This document shows, one piece after another, positions 46,167 to 55,904 of a stretch of DNA of 64,000 nt; position 1 is the first letter of the stretch; every line of letters begins with the position of its first letter. The notes under the pieces are model-generated. The model had not been told where the DNA came from. It saw only the letters and a list, made by a program, of their open reading frames with translations, and made no database searches. The stretch is from Gammaproteobacteria bacterium (GTDB lineage: Bacteria > Pseudomonadota > Gammaproteobacteria > JASBUN01). A program made the position numbers and the translations under genes. Where the stretch lies: positions 58,416 through 122,415 of the forward strand of contig JASBUN010000028.1 of assembly GCA_030147845.1 (NCBI GenBank), read 5' to 3'.

Positions 46167-46575
46167 TCATTTTTCCGACCCGGGGCGGTCTGACGCACGC
46201 GCAGCGTCAAGTCCGAGCGCCATGGTCTGCGCATCGTCGGCGACAGGGCGAACCTCGACGCAACCAAAGCGTGCGCCGGGGATTTGCGCGGCGATCCTGA
46301 ATAGCCGCGTCCATATCCCGCGCTTCGATAAGATAGTAGCCGCCAAACTGTTCCTTTGTTTCGGCAAACGGTCCGTCGGTAACCGACACCTTGCCGTCAC
46401 GCACCCGAACCGTGCTTGCGCGGTCGGCGGGCTGCAGCCGATTAGCGCCGATAAAGTGGCCATCGCGTTTAATCGACTGTGTGAACCGTTCATACTCCCG
46501 GAAATGCTGCCGCCTGTCTGCCTCCGGCATGTGTTCCATAACCGTTTCGGCGCAGATTAAACATAGATACTTCAT
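46167..46575 (-). pseudogene. YciI-like DGPF domain protein, frameshifted
   Basis: In the first frame the protein begins MKYLCLICAE and carries the family motif VTDGPFAETKEQFGGYYLIEARDMDAA. After that it runs into an arginine-rich nonsense tail. The adjacent frame continues the family sequence: RIAAQIPGARFGCVEVRPVADD. A one-base insertion or two-base deletion near 46296 (within the gatcctga run) separates them. Restored length is about 136 residues. It could be a true pseudogene or a sequencing or assembly error. YciI-like DGPF proteins often sit with sigma factors, but none is seen here. Confidence 0.8.
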
Positions 46576-46949
46576 CGCTCACTCCTGGCTGCATGGGACT
46601 CGCTATAGTCGAACGAACACCTGGCGAATCGACACACGGCGATGACTTCCGCGTTGACGTGAATCGTAACTGTCCCTATCGACGCTACATAGCCTGGCAA
46701 CAGCGCTTCGCGTCAGCGCGCTGGGCGATGGCCATCACCAGGTCCGCATACCGGCTACCCGATTCGACTGCGTCACACCTTGTCGTTTGAGCGCTATTTC
46801 GCGCTATGGACACGGGCCATGCTGTCGCGTGTTCATCCGATCGTTAGTGCCTAGTCGGGGCTGGATTGATTTGCATCAAGGCCGGACATCCCAGAACATT
46901 TTAGTGTGAATATGTACCCGCGCCGTGGGTAAGCCGCAGAGAACGAGTC
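46576..46949. other. Intergenic region upstream of nirK holding an FNR/DNR box
   Basis: No gene is supported. The region carries the perfect FNR-type site described separately and a TAGTGT at 46902-46907 that fits a -10 element spaced as in class II FNR promoters. The rest has no recognised structure. Confidence 0.5.
46866..46879 (+). promoter_or_regulatory. FNR/DNR-type binding site upstream of nirK
   Basis: TTGATTTGCATCAA is a perfect TTGAT-N4-ATCAA box, the consensus for FNR, DNR, ANR and NNR. Its centre lies about 77 bases before the nirK start. Placing it at -41.5 would put a transcription start near 46914 and a -10 element at TAGTGT (46902-46907). This fits expression at low oxygen or with nitric oxide. 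Confidence 0.72.
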
Positions 46950-48353
46950 ATGAATATACGCCCGAAATACATCGCCACGAAGCCCCTTAATGTGACGGCC
47001 ACACTGGTCGCCATCGCTTTGCTGTTGTTTGCTCCGCTGCTACTCGCAGCACCCGGCGCACAGCAGCAAGCCGGCGCGGTCACTTACCGCCCGGACCTGA
47101 GTTACACGCTGAAGACCCATATCGGCAAGGAAGGCATGGTCTACCTCGGAGTAGGAGGCGCGATCGACGGCTTGGTCAATCCGACGTTACGGGTTCCGGC
47201 AGGCGCCATCGTGCAGATCACTCTGGTCAACGGCGACGGCGCCGAACATGACCTGTCGGTGCCCGAGTTCAAGGCGCTGTCCGATCACGTCATCGGGCTC
47301 GGCGCGAGTTCCTCTATCGTGTTCAAGGCCGACGCCGACGGCTCCTTCCCCTATTTCTGCACACTGCCCGGCCACCGCCAAGCCGGCATGGAGGGCAAAA
47401 TCGTGGTCGGACAGGAAAAACCCGCGTCCAGCGCACCGAAGCTGCCGGACGTATCCCGCGATCCGGCAGATCTACCCGCAGCCGTCGGCAAACGTGGCCC
47501 GATGCATGTGCGTGTCGATCTGGATACGCGCGAGGTCCGGTCGCATCTCGCCGATGGCACGACCTATACGTACTGGACGTTCGGCGGCAAAGTGCCCGGC
47601 CCCATGCTACGGGTACGCGTCGGCGATACCGTTGAAGTACACCTGAAAAATGCCAAAAACAGCCGCATGATCCATTCCATCGACCTGCACGCCGTCACTG
47701 GACCCGGCGGCGGCGCAGCCGTGATGCAGGTGCCCCCCGGCCAGGAGCGCAGCTTCACGTTTAAAGCGCTGAAACCGGGCGTATACGTCTATCACTGCGC
47801 TACGCCGATGGTGGCCGAGCACATTTCCAACGGCATGTTCGGCTTGATCGTCGTCGAACCCGCCGGCGGACTGCCTAAAGTCGACCACGAATTCTACGTC
47901 ATGCAGAGCGAACTCTATACCACGCGTCCGTTCGGATTTCACGGCAACCAAGAATTCGACGTCGCCCGACTGCTGGTCGAACAACCCACTTACTTCGTCT
48001 TTAATGGCACCGTCGGAGCGCTGACCAAGGATCACCCCATGCGCGCCAAAGTGGGTGACAGCGTGCACATCTTCTTCGGTGTCGGCGGCCCCAACTTCAC
48101 GTCGTCGTTCCACATGATCGGCGAGATATTCGATGACGTCTATGAGTGGGGGTCACTGCAAACACCGCCGCTGCGCGGCGTACAGACCGTATCCGTTCCA
48201 CCCGGCGGAGCGGCGATGGCGGATCTTCACCTCGAGGTTCCGGGCAAATACATTCTCGTCGATCACGCCCTGTCGCGCATGGAACTCGGGCTGGCGGGCT
48301 ACCTGCTGGTGACTGGACCCAAAGCCCCTCACATCTATCACGCGAATCCATAA
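46950..48353 (+). CDS. nirK: Copper-containing nitrite reductase with extra N-terminal cupredoxin domain
   Basis: The 467-residue secreted enzyme reduces nitrite to nitric oxide. After a signal peptide (about residues 1-33), an N-terminal cupredoxin domain has type 1 copper ligand candidates His100, Cys137, His142 and Met147. The NirK core then has type 1 ligands His242, Cys283, His291 and Met296. Type 2 ligands are His247, His282 and His439. Catalytic candidates Asp245 (IDLHA) and His388 (SSFHMIG) are kept. The loops follow the AniA-like class. Fused cupredoxin domains are known in a minority of NirK proteins and may bring in electrons directly. No nirV or nor gene lies nearby. Confidence 0.93.
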   Translation: MNIRPKYIATKPLNVTATLVAIALLLFAPLLLAAPGAQQQAGAVTYRPDLSYTLKTHIGKEGMVYLGVGGAIDGLVNPTLRVPAGAIVQITLVNGDGAEHDLSVPEFKALSDHVIGLGASSSIVFKADADGSFPYFCTLPGHRQAGMEGKIVVGQEKPASSAPKLPDVSRDPADLPAAVGKRGPMHVRVDLDTREVRSHLADGTTYTYWTFGGKVPGPMLRVRVGDTVEVHLKNAKNSRMIHSIDLHAVTGPGGGAAVMQVPPGQERSFTFKALKPGVYVYHCATPMVAEHISNGMFGLIVVEPAGGLPKVDHEFYVMQSELYTTRPFGFHGNQEFDVARLLVEQPTYFVFNGTVGALTKDHPMRAKVGDSVHIFFGVGGPNFTSSFHMIGEIFDDVYEWGSLQTPPLRGVQTVSVPPGGAAMADLHLEVPGKYILVDHALSRMELGLAGYLLVTGPKAPHIYHANP

Positions 48354-48506
48354 TACATAAAGCGGCGGAAGGATTATCCGTATATCCTTGCGCCCGCTTA
48401 CGCGCTTGACGCCGGCGCCCCAACTGGCCGCCGGTATCGAGCGCTTACCTACACCGCGTGCAATAAGCCGAGCCGACCGTGCCGGCGCATACGTCACTAA
48501 TGCACT

Positions 48507-49052
48507 TTAACCCTTGAACGCCTCTTTGGAATTCAGATATTCAATTTCCGCGCTCGTGCTTTCGCGCCCCAGTATTTTATTCCGGTGCGGAAACCGACCA
48601 AACCTTTGTACTATATCCTGATGATGCTTTGCGAATTTCAGGTTGTCGGCTAAGTTATATTGCGCAAACAATCTGACCGACAGCGCTTGATTTTCAAGTT
48701 TTTCGCTGTGCATAAGCGGCATAAACAGAAACGCTAACTTATCGGTACTGAGTTGTTTATCAAAACCACGGCTAACGGCCGCCAGCGACACCTCGATTGC
48801 CTTGCCTTCGGTTTGAAAGCTTTTCGCCTGGCCGCGAAACATATTTAACGGAAACTGATCCAGTATAATGATTAACGCCAGACAACCGTCCGGCGTAGTC
48901 ATCCACTCATCGAGTTTCCCGTTTGCCGCATCTTCCCATAGCTGCTCATAGTAGTTTGTAATTTCGTTATCGAGCGCCGGGGTGGATGAAAACCAATGCT
49001 TTTTTAGTTCGTCCGAATACCAATAATTGATGATATCAACAGGCTTCACCAT
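48507..49052 (-). CDS. DUF924 family protein
   Basis: The 181-residue protein matches DUF924: WFSSTPALDNEITNYYEQLWEDAANG, GCLALIIILDQFPLNMFRG, FLFMPLMHSEKLENQ and FAKHHQDIVQRFGRFPHRNKILGRES. The family is tetratricopeptide-like and of unknown function. The ATG at 49052 (MVKPVDIINYWYSDELK) is the family start. Its 3' end faces nirK. Confidence 0.9.
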   Translation of the reverse strand: MVKPVDIINYWYSDELKKHWFSSTPALDNEITNYYEQLWEDAANGKLDEWMTTPDGCLALIIILDQFPLNMFRGQAKSFQTEGKAIEVSLAAVSRGFDKQLSTDKLAFLFMPLMHSEKLENQALSVRLFAQYNLADNLKFAKHHQDIVQRFGRFPHRNKILGRESTSAEIEYLNSKEAFKG

Positions 49053-49228
49053 TTTATTGCTCCGCGTGACAATCGAAATGGCGAGTCTAGCCATACTGCG
49101 CGTTGGCTCACCATAGTGAGCCGCCAGAATCACTCGGCCAATCGTAGTACTAAATACGCTTCGTTTCCGCTATGAGTGTTTGCGTGCCCGGTTCAACCAT
49201 CCCGGCGAGCAAAGCCGGTGCCCACCCA

Positions 49229-49672
49229 TCATCGCTGCGCGCCTTTAAGCATATCTTTTAATTTTTTCGAATCTAAGTCTTTGCCCAAGCCCGACATATA
49301 GGCGGCAACACCGGGGTTGGTCATAATACCTTGCATTGCGACTCGGCCTAGTACGCCAAAACTGGTCTGGAATATACTAGCGCCGTCATATTTGTAGGCT
49401 TCCATGGTTTCTTTTTTACATCTCACCGTTAGTAGTTGCATCATGAGATCGGCGGTTTCCCTATTTAGTTCTTTCCCTTCTGCCGCTGACACCTTGCTCA
49501 TATTTTGGACTTGCGGATGAGACGAGATCGCGGCATAGACCCATTTCACCAGTAAAACTTTGTCGGCATCGCTCGTCGACCTTACAAGGCATCTCGATAG
49601 CTGATCGGTGAACGGACCGGCAACGCTTAGTTGACAAGCAAGCACACCAATAAAAAATAGAGCGATCCTCAT
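49229..49672 (-). CDS. Secreted hypothetical protein
   Basis: The 147-residue protein has a signal peptide (cleavage near SVAGP) and a helical mature part with two cysteines (SRCLVRST and TVRCKKE). I recognise no family. The base composition looks more AT-rich than that of the hyf or sulfur region. It lies in a run of small secreted genes. Confidence 0.65.
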   Translation of the reverse strand: MRIALFFIGVLACQLSVAGPFTDQLSRCLVRSTSDADKVLLVKWVYAAISSHPQVQNMSKVSAAEGKELNRETADLMMQLLTVRCKKETMEAYKYDGASIFQTSFGVLGRVAMQGIMTNPGVAAYMSGLGKDLDSKKLKDMLKGAQR

Positions 49673-49845
49673 AGTAATGTCCTTTCTGTATATCGTTATC
49701 CCTATGGCTTTAGTCGTGCGCCTGCCATGTTGCCGCCTCCCGTAATACGCGATCGATCACGACGCCTAACTTTCTTATCCCTCCGCCCGGCTCGGCGAAG
49801 GTACTCCGTTAGCGATCTTCTATGCGATCGCGCAGCCGCTCTAAC

Positions 49846-49876
49846 GCCTCGCAACCCGTCCCGCGGGCTGCGAGGC
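49846..49876. terminator. Strong hairpin after the lipoprotein gene
   Basis: GCCTCGCA at 49846-49853 pairs with TGCGAGGC at 49869-49876, with CCCG/CGGG inside and a five-base loop. It lies about 25 bases after the stop of the gene at 49901 on the minus strand. No U-tract follows, so it may be a weak or bidirectional terminator or a structured element. Confidence 0.4.
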
Positions 49877-49900
49877 GCAGACTATGCACGCGGTATGCGT

Positions 49901-50452
49901 CTATTTCCCGTAGGTACGCGAATTTTGTTTGATGTAGTCAATGAGCGCGTTAAACATCGGATACCAGTTGTTCTGATCGTTAACACCGGTCCAAACGTAA
50001 TCCAGTTTGGTTTCCGTTATAAAATAATCATCCATGTTTTTGGCATTCGTTAGAATGAATTGAACGCGTTGATTGGGTCTCGTCCCTTTAACTTCGGTGT
50101 GGAACCACAGAAAGTCTTTGTAGTAAGTTGCCGCCTTACTTAGACCAATCCGGTCATGCATGGACGGTACTTTGTCGGTTAGGTTCGCCTGAATGATTTT
50201 CTTTTCGAGATCTGTATACTTCATCACTTCATCGAAATAATGAATATTGTCAATCTGACCCTTTATAAAGTCATTTCCTTCAATTACTAGTAAAGACTTC
50301 ATGGTATCCAAATCGACGCGCTTGTCGAGGACAACGGTTGCCTTCGTGTTGGTCGGAAAGTGCCCGGTGTGTGGATCAATTTCGACAACCTTCATGGAAC
50401 TACATGCTGCCAACGAAAGAGCCGTCAATAACACGCAGAAAAGCCGATTCAT
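49901..50452 (-). CDS. Hypothetical lipoprotein
   Basis: The 183-residue protein has a lipobox (LSLAACSS, lipid-modified Cys17). The mature part is mixed alpha/beta with VLDKRVDLDTMKSLLVIEGN and DYVWTGVNDQNNWYPMFNALI. No family is recognised. It is outer- or inner-membrane anchored by lipid. Confidence 0.72.
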   Translation of the reverse strand: MNRLFCVLLTALSLAACSSMKVVEIDPHTGHFPTNTKATVVLDKRVDLDTMKSLLVIEGNDFIKGQIDNIHYFDEVMKYTDLEKKIIQANLTDKVPSMHDRIGLSKAATYYKDFLWFHTEVKGTRPNQRVQFILTNAKNMDDYFITETKLDYVWTGVNDQNNWYPMFNALIDYIKQNSRTYGK

Positions 50453-50764
50453 TTACTTATCCCCCAGTTTGGATTATGAGTCGAAATACCGATGTCTAAA
50501 GTAAAAACTCAAACGCACTGTTTTTCTTTTATGCCTTAAGTGGTCTGCTATGCGCTATTTTATGTGGCGAACTTGCACGCGCTCTTTTATTTGTCGACTT
50601 TTATTTTATGTCCAGTCGTTTGTCAGACCGCGCCCGGGATTCGCCAAGCGCCTATTCACAATCGCCTACCATTATTTCGATAGAGTCTGGCGCGCATATC
50701 GTTGTATATTTATGGCGGTGGCACCTGGAACGGGCGGCGCCTTTTTGTTCAGTGCACGCGGCAG
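50453..50764. other. Intergenic region, no gene seen
   Basis: A plus-strand frame covers this stretch but runs antisense into the HD gene and has no domain pattern. It is rejected as a gene. The region likely contains the lipoprotein promoter. Confidence 0.35.
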
Positions 50765-51760
50765 TCAGCCTCCGGAACTCGAGGCATTGATTATCGCCAT
50801 GGGCCATGCCCCTTTTTTGCCAGATAGATATTCATTTCGATACCGCGCAAAGTCAAGATCCAGCTTCGATAATAATGTGACTGTATTTCCATTAACCACC
50901 GGCGGATCGATGCTCCTGATTTTGGTTTGTACACGGAAGGCGGGCTGCCGTTCGCTCCATGTGAAACGCGTCCCTGGCGTGATCAGTTCGACCCAATGCC
51001 GGACTTCAGGGTGGTCTGCTGATTTCAGTTTGTTCCATAGCGCCTGGTCCGAACCCCATAGGTCCGCCTGAACTATGATGCCGTATCGGTACGCAGTTTT
51101 TATCGCCTCCGCCGTAAGCTGATACAGCCCCACTTCACGAAAACTTGACCAGCTCGCGCGATCGGCTTCAATAAACGTGTAAGCCATCCAGCGCGCGGCA
51201 TTGAGATCAGTGACGGCAATCCGGCCGCCGGCAACTGCTAATGACGCAAGGGCCACACGCATTTCCGCACGGTTCGCCAACTTGAGGAATTCCAAGTCTC
51301 TGAGGAAGTAGTCCAGGCGATCGGCACAAAGCGCGGGGGACGGCTGCTCAAGCAGGGGAAACCGCTCTTCATCCATAAACCGGCGCCAATCCAAACCGTG
51401 TCGGTCGAGTATCGCGGGAACGTCAGATTGAGCGACAAGCGCTTCCTTCTGTTGCTCGTGATAACTTTGTCCGTCGTGATCGTCAAACACGAAGTCTATG
51501 ACGTGGCTAAAAGCCGTGTGACTGACGTCGTGGAGCAGCGCTGCCACTTGTTCATTGATATTTGCGCCCAAGCGACGGACGAGAAGCATTACGCCGACGG
51601 AATGATCGAAACGGGTAAACGGCGGCGTGATTCCAAGAAGAGCGGTTATACCATGCTGTGCAATCCCCTGGGTCCTTTGCATCGCATCGCTCGCAATCAA
51701 ATCCAGCAGCACCGGCTCGGTAATCTCCACTTTCCCGTATAATTCGTCGTCGTATCGCAT
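50765..51760 (-). CDS. HD domain phosphohydrolase
   Basis: The 331-residue protein has an HD domain: first His in RFDHSVGVMLLV, then the HD pair in AALLHDVSHTAFSHVIDFVF, and a late Asp in ALCADRLDYFLRDLEF. It resembles the HD superfamily that includes dGTPase-like enzymes. The substrate is not known. The C-terminal half is beta-rich. Confidence 0.88.
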   Translation of the reverse strand: MRYDDELYGKVEITEPVLLDLIASDAMQRTQGIAQHGITALLGITPPFTRFDHSVGVMLLVRRLGANINEQVAALLHDVSHTAFSHVIDFVFDDHDGQSYHEQQKEALVAQSDVPAILDRHGLDWRRFMDEERFPLLEQPSPALCADRLDYFLRDLEFLKLANRAEMRVALASLAVAGGRIAVTDLNAARWMAYTFIEADRASWSSFREVGLYQLTAEAIKTAYRYGIIVQADLWGSDQALWNKLKSADHPEVRHWVELITPGTRFTWSERQPAFRVQTKIRSIDPPVVNGNTVTLLSKLDLDFARYRNEYLSGKKGAWPMAIINASSSGG

Positions 51761-52052
51761 TGGAGATCAAATACTCCTTGTTGGATCCCGATGACCACGG
51801 TCAGCGGACTGTAAAAATAGGGCAACAATGGTTACGCGGCCGGATACTGGCCGGTGGACGTCACGATTGCTAGTATATTCGTACGAGCAAGCGCATAACA
51901 TGGCGCCACCTGTACGTTGTTCGTCCGGCGCGCCACACCAACCGCCATCAGGCCTTTGGTCCGTTGCGGCTATCGAACGACCGCCCGAAGTCGCGCCATC
52001 GGTTTTGATCCGCCTTATGTATTACAAGTTGGTCGTGGGCCGGATAAGCCGA

Positions 52053-52448
52053 CTATGTTGAATAAGGCGATTGAACCAAGCGCTGGGAAACCCACCAGAT
52101 ATTTCCGTGCGTGTCCTTGACGCCGCCCTGCCGGTCGCCGTACGGCATGTCCGACACCGCCATTTCGAGTGTGCCGCCGGCCGCAATAGCCTGCTTTATG
52201 GCTTTGTTGGCATCCTCGACGTACAGGTAGCATGCGGACGGCATAGCCGGGTAGTCCTCGCTCGCTTCACTGGCCATGACCATCGACGAGCCAATGCGAA
52301 TTTGGGCATTGGCAATAAGCCCATCGGGACGAACACTGCGCAGCACCTCTATACCGCCGAAAGCCGCGACCAAAAATTCAACGAAGCGATCCGCGTTCTT
52401 GACGAAAAAATAGGGGGTAATCGTATGGAAACCAGGAGGAATGTACAT
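52053..52448 (-). CDS. VOC family (glyoxalase/PhnB-like) protein
   Basis: The 131-residue protein has the paired beta-alpha-beta-beta-beta modules of the VOC fold: FHTITPYFFVKNADRFVEFLVAAFGG, then ACYLYVEDANKAIKQAIAAGG. PhnB-like C-terminal MPYGDRQGGVKDTHGNIWWVSQ holds the conserved DxxGNxW. The substrate is unknown. Confidence 0.88.
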   Translation of the reverse strand: MYIPPGFHTITPYFFVKNADRFVEFLVAAFGGIEVLRSVRPDGLIANAQIRIGSSMVMASEASEDYPAMPSACYLYVEDANKAIKQAIAAGGTLEMAVSDMPYGDRQGGVKDTHGNIWWVSQRLVQSPYST

Positions 52449-52703
52449 AAGCGCCTCGATGTCTTTGGCCGGGACCGACGCCCGGCAGCGGCGCGCCGTG
52501 TTAGCGAATGCGCAGCGCTATTAAACCACGTATCGACACGCACCAGCCAGACGAAAACGCCATGCGGCTTACGCCACGTGCCTTGTTTTTACCGCGGTTA
52601 CGCCGATGCGATGCCGAAGGCGGCGCCGACGAGCGTCTGGTTAAGCCTCAATTTTTCCTACGTCCCACGCTGCCTGATAGCCGCCCGTCTCGCCTGTAGG
52701 TTG

Positions 52704-53117
52704 TCATTTCACAGAAGCAGCGATATCGACAACTTCGATAGACTTCACTTGGTCGGGTTCACCTACGTAAACGACGAGCGCAGTCATTTCGGCGGCAATC
52801 ATGGCGCTGTGAGCTTGACCCTTGGGGTTGAGGCTGTAACCACGAGACGTCTTGCTTGGACGCCCGGATTTAGTGGTTCGCCCGCCGTCGAGAATAAAGA
52901 CATGCTCATCCGACAACGCGACCGCGATAACCTTGATCAACTTCCCGACAGGAGGAATAAACTTTACGATCCAGGTAATGCCGCCACCTTCATGGCGCCG
53001 GTCACAAAGAACCTTTAACCGCACAATCTCCTGACCGAAATATACCGCGTCCGGCCCATAAAACGGAACGGCAGACGCCCATTCAACGTTTTCGATATCG
53101 ACACGTACTGAAGACAT
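52704..53117 (-). CDS. Hypothetical protein, possibly cupin-fold
   Basis: The 137-residue protein starts MSSVRVDIENVEWASAVPFYG. It has a stretch IVKFIPPVGKLIKVIAVALSDEHVFILDGG that resembles the beta-sandwich of cupin-like proteins. No metal-binding His pair typical of cupins is complete. The ATG at 53117 has a strong AGGAGGG Shine-Dalgarno. Family assignment is weak. Confidence 0.6.
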   Translation of the reverse strand: MSSVRVDIENVEWASAVPFYGPDAVYFGQEIVRLKVLCDRRHEGGGITWIVKFIPPVGKLIKVIAVALSDEHVFILDGGRTTKSGRPSKTSRGYSLNPKGQAHSAMIAAEMTALVVYVGEPDQVKSIEVVDIAASVK

Positions 53118-53248
53118 TGACCCTCCTGCGCGAGGATTTCGGATCGTCGACCGGGCGGCATCGCCGGGCGTCCGTTTACTGATTGCCTGCACGCGGTTCG
53201 ATATCTACTTTCCTAACAGCTTTCGCTCCACGCACAGGCGCGGCGGCA

Positions 53249-54010
53249 CTACTGTCTCAGACGGTAGCCGGTTTTAAACATCCACCAGACCGTCAACAGA
53301 CATGCCGCCAGAAACACCAACACCACGGATAGACTTACCGCAACACTCACGTCGGAAACTTCAAAGAAACTCCAACGAAAGCCACTGATCAAATACACCA
53401 CCGGATTAAACAGGGTGACGGTCTGCCACGCCGGCGGAAGCATACTGACTGAATAAAAGCTTCCACCCAGGAATACCAGCGGCGTAATCACGAGTAACGG
53501 AATAAGCTGCAACTTCTCGAAGTCGTCCGCCCACAAACCTATGATGAATCCAAACAGGCTGAACGAGATACAAGTCAACACGAGAAACGCTACCATCCAT
53601 ACCGGGTGCGCAATATGTAGCGGCACAAAAAAACTCGCCGTAATCAGGATAATCAAGCCGATGATAAATGACTTCGTCGCCGCGGCGCCGACGTAACCGA
53701 GAATAATCTCCAGAAACGATATCGGAGCCGACATGACCTCGTAAATCGCTCCGGTAAATTTCGGAAAGAAAATACCGAACGATGCGTTAGCAATACTCTG
53801 GGTCAACAGCGCGAGCATCATTAGGCCGGGCACGATAAACGACCCGTATGACACGCCTTCCACATGCTGAATACGCGAGCCTATGGCCGAACCAAACACT
53901 ACGAAGTAGAGCGAGGTCGACAACACCGGCGAGGCAAAACTCTGCAGCAGAGTCTCCCAGGCGCGCATCATTTCCTGTTTGTAGATCACTCGAATGGCAT
54001 AGGTGTTCAT
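53249..54010 (-). CDS. ABC-2 type exporter permease, YadH-like
   Basis: The 253-residue permease has six helices and a pattern close to the YadH family: [89 protein letters not shown] and [32 protein letters not shown]. The substrate is unknown. It overlaps the ATPase gene by four bases. The pair likely forms a dimeric exporter. Confidence 0.92.
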   Translation of the reverse strand: MNTYAIRVIYKQEMMRAWETLLQSFASPVLSTSLYFVVFGSAIGSRIQHVEGVSYGSFIVPGLMMLALLTQSIANASFGIFFPKFTGAIYEVMSAPISFLEIILGYVGAAATKSFIIGLIILITASFFVPLHIAHPVWMVAFLVLTCISFSLFGFIIGLWADDFEKLQLIPLLVITPLVFLGGSFYSVSMLPPAWQTVTLFNPVVYLISGFRWSFFEVSDVSVAVSLSVVLVFLAACLLTVWWMFKTGYRLRQ

Positions 54011-54945
54011 GAGCGCTTATTCACCAAACTGACAAAGATTTCTTCCAACGACGTCTGCGTGGTCCTCAAATCCTTCACCGGCAATCCGGCAGTATTGATC
54101 ACCTGCAGCAAGCCGTTGACACCCGTGTTCGACTTATGGGGGTCATAGGTATATACCAACTCTTTGCCGTCTTCTGACAGCTCCAAGCCCCACGCGACTA
54201 ACTCGGCCGGCACCGCACTGAGCGGGGTTTCGAGTTCGATGATCATTTGCCGTTTGCCGAGCTTATGCATTAACGCCAGTTTATCGTCCACCAACAGCAG
54301 TTCACCATGATTGATAACGCCAACACGATCAGCGATTGCCTCGGCCTCCTCGATATAATGCGTGGTGAGTATGATCGTCACGCCGGATTCACGCAGTCGG
54401 CGCACCAAGGCCCACATATCTTTGCGCAACTCGACGTCAACGCCGGCGGTCGGCTCATCCAGGAATAACACGGTCGGCTCATGCGATAAGGCCTTGCCGA
54501 TTAGCACGCGGCGCTTCATGCCGCCGGACAGCGCCATGAGCACGCTATTCTTTTTATCCCATAATGAAAGGTCCTTCAGCAGCGCTTCGATGTAAGCCGG
54601 ATTGGGCTTCTTACCGAACAAACCGCGACTGAAGCTCAGGGTATTCCATACCGTGTCGAATGCACCCAGCGTCAGCTCCTGCGGCACGAGGCCGATCATG
54701 CCGCGCGTAATACGATAAGCCGAAACGATATCGTGGCCACCGACTGTCACCGTGCCGGAGCTCGCGTTTACGATCCCACAAATGATCGAAATCAGCGTCG
54801 TCTTGCCGGCGCCGTTGGGGCCCAACAACGCCAAAATTTCACCACGCTGAATATCCAGGCTTACATGCTTAAGCGCTTGATAGCCATTGGCATAGGTTTT
54901 GGACAGATCGCTGATGGACACGATCGTTTGGCTAGACTGGCTCAT
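54007..54945 (-). CDS. ABC exporter ATPase, YadG-like
   Basis: The 312-residue ATPase has Walker [10 protein letters not shown], signature LSGGMKRR, Walker [13 protein letters not shown] and switch His THYIEEAEA. The C-terminal ligand-like region is short. The start at 54945 ([18 protein letters not shown]) is favoured; another Met 30 bases upstream is possible, but neither has a good Shine-Dalgarno. It pairs with the downstream permease. Confidence 0.92.
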   Translation of the reverse strand: MSQSSQTIVSISDLSKTYANGYQALKHVSLDIQRGEILALLGPNGAGKTTLISIICGIVNASSGTVTVGGHDIVSAYRITRGMIGLVPQELTLGAFDTVWNTLSFSRGLFGKKPNPAYIEALLKDLSLWDKKNSVLMALSGGMKRRVLIGKALSHEPTVLFLDEPTAGVDVELRKDMWALVRRLRESGVTIILTTHYIEEAEAIADRVGVINHGELLLVDDKLALMHKLGKRQMIIELETPLSAVPAELVAWGLELSEDGKELVYTYDPHKSNTGVNGLLQVINTAGLPVKDLRTTQTSLEEIFVSLVNKRS

Positions 54946-55255
54946 GGGGTCAGGTCCGACGATTTGAAGTTTCATTCCGCAACGGCTACACCGCCGTTCG
55001 CTATGATAGCGCATACCAATAGATACGGCGTAGCCGCGCGTTGTCAGGCGCACACGCTAACACGACGAAGCGAAAGAAACAAAATGTGGTCGCCGCAGGC
55101 AAGCCGCACGCTTCGGCCACCGCGTGCGCGCATTCCGGCACCGATCAGCGCGACATTCGCGCACGTCATGGCTGACATCCTGCGGGCCTAGGCGCGGGAG
55201 AAGGGGGTAGCGCGGATTAACCTCGCCTTGGAGGGACCGAAAACAATCCGCTTAA
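54946..55255. other. Intergenic region, no gene seen
   Basis: It holds the ATPase promoter and the end of the membrane protein gene. Short frames have no domain pattern. Confidence 0.35.
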
Positions 55256-55747
55256 TCAGGTCGTCAACGCGAACCGGGACAGCAAAACCCAGGCGATGAT
55301 CGCAGCGCTAAGACCCAGGCCGACACACAACGCCAACGGCGTATAGCCGGTAACCGTTATCAGTCCGACAACGCCACCGGCCAAGGCGCCGATTGCGGTC
55401 ACCGACCACCAACACAGCAAACCGATTCGTTTCAGCAGCAAATAGGCCGGAATACCCACGCCCACCGACACCGGCACGGCAAAGGACGCGAGAACAAGCG
55501 AAAATTGCATTACCCCGGCCAAGAAGGTAGCCACGCTTTCATGGACGCTGCCGGGCGGCGATAGATATAGGCCGATCGCGGCGCCAATGACAATCGAACC
55601 GACAATGCCGCCAATTACCAGAATCACCAGAACAGCCGCGAGACGTCTGGCGATGTTCACTTGCCACTCGTTCCAGCGCTTGATTTCATCGCTAAGGTCC
55701 ACCCTTTCGCACGACTCCACGTGCGTTATTGCCAATACGCGTCCCAT
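55256..55747 (-). CDS. Hypothetical four-helix membrane protein
   Basis: The 163-residue protein has a charged N-terminus followed by four hydrophobic helices with many glycines (VLVILVIGGIVGSIVIGAAI, FLAGVMQFSLVLASFAVPV, AIGALAGGVVGLITVTG, CVGLGLSAAIIAWVLL). It resembles small integral membrane proteins of unknown function. The start is chosen by position, without a strong Shine-Dalgarno. Confidence 0.6.
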   Translation of the reverse strand: MGRVLAITHVESCERVDLSDEIKRWNEWQVNIARRLAAVLVILVIGGIVGSIVIGAAIGLYLSPPGSVHESVATFLAGVMQFSLVLASFAVPVSVGVGIPAYLLLKRIGLLCWWSVTAIGALAGGVVGLITVTGYTPLALCVGLGLSAAIIAWVLLSRFALTT

Positions 55748-55904
55748 GCGATATTCGACACACCAGAAATCGCGGATACGATATCGGAGAGCAGCCTGTC
55801 GATTTCAGCGCTCGCATATCTCACGCATACTTTAATTGGCAACTGTAGGCCATATGACATAGCTACCGAACAGTAGGAACTATCCGGTTCCGTGGACCGT
55901 CTTG

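Noticed and set aside
50550..51071. 173-codon plus-strand frame overlapping the HD hydrolase gene
   Set aside because: More than half is antisense to the HD gene, and the rest shows no signal peptide or domain.
52071..53018. 315-codon plus-strand frame across two minus-strand genes
   Set aside because: It runs antisense to the VOC gene and the 52704 gene, both better supported by motifs or Shine-Dalgarno, and it has no domain pattern.
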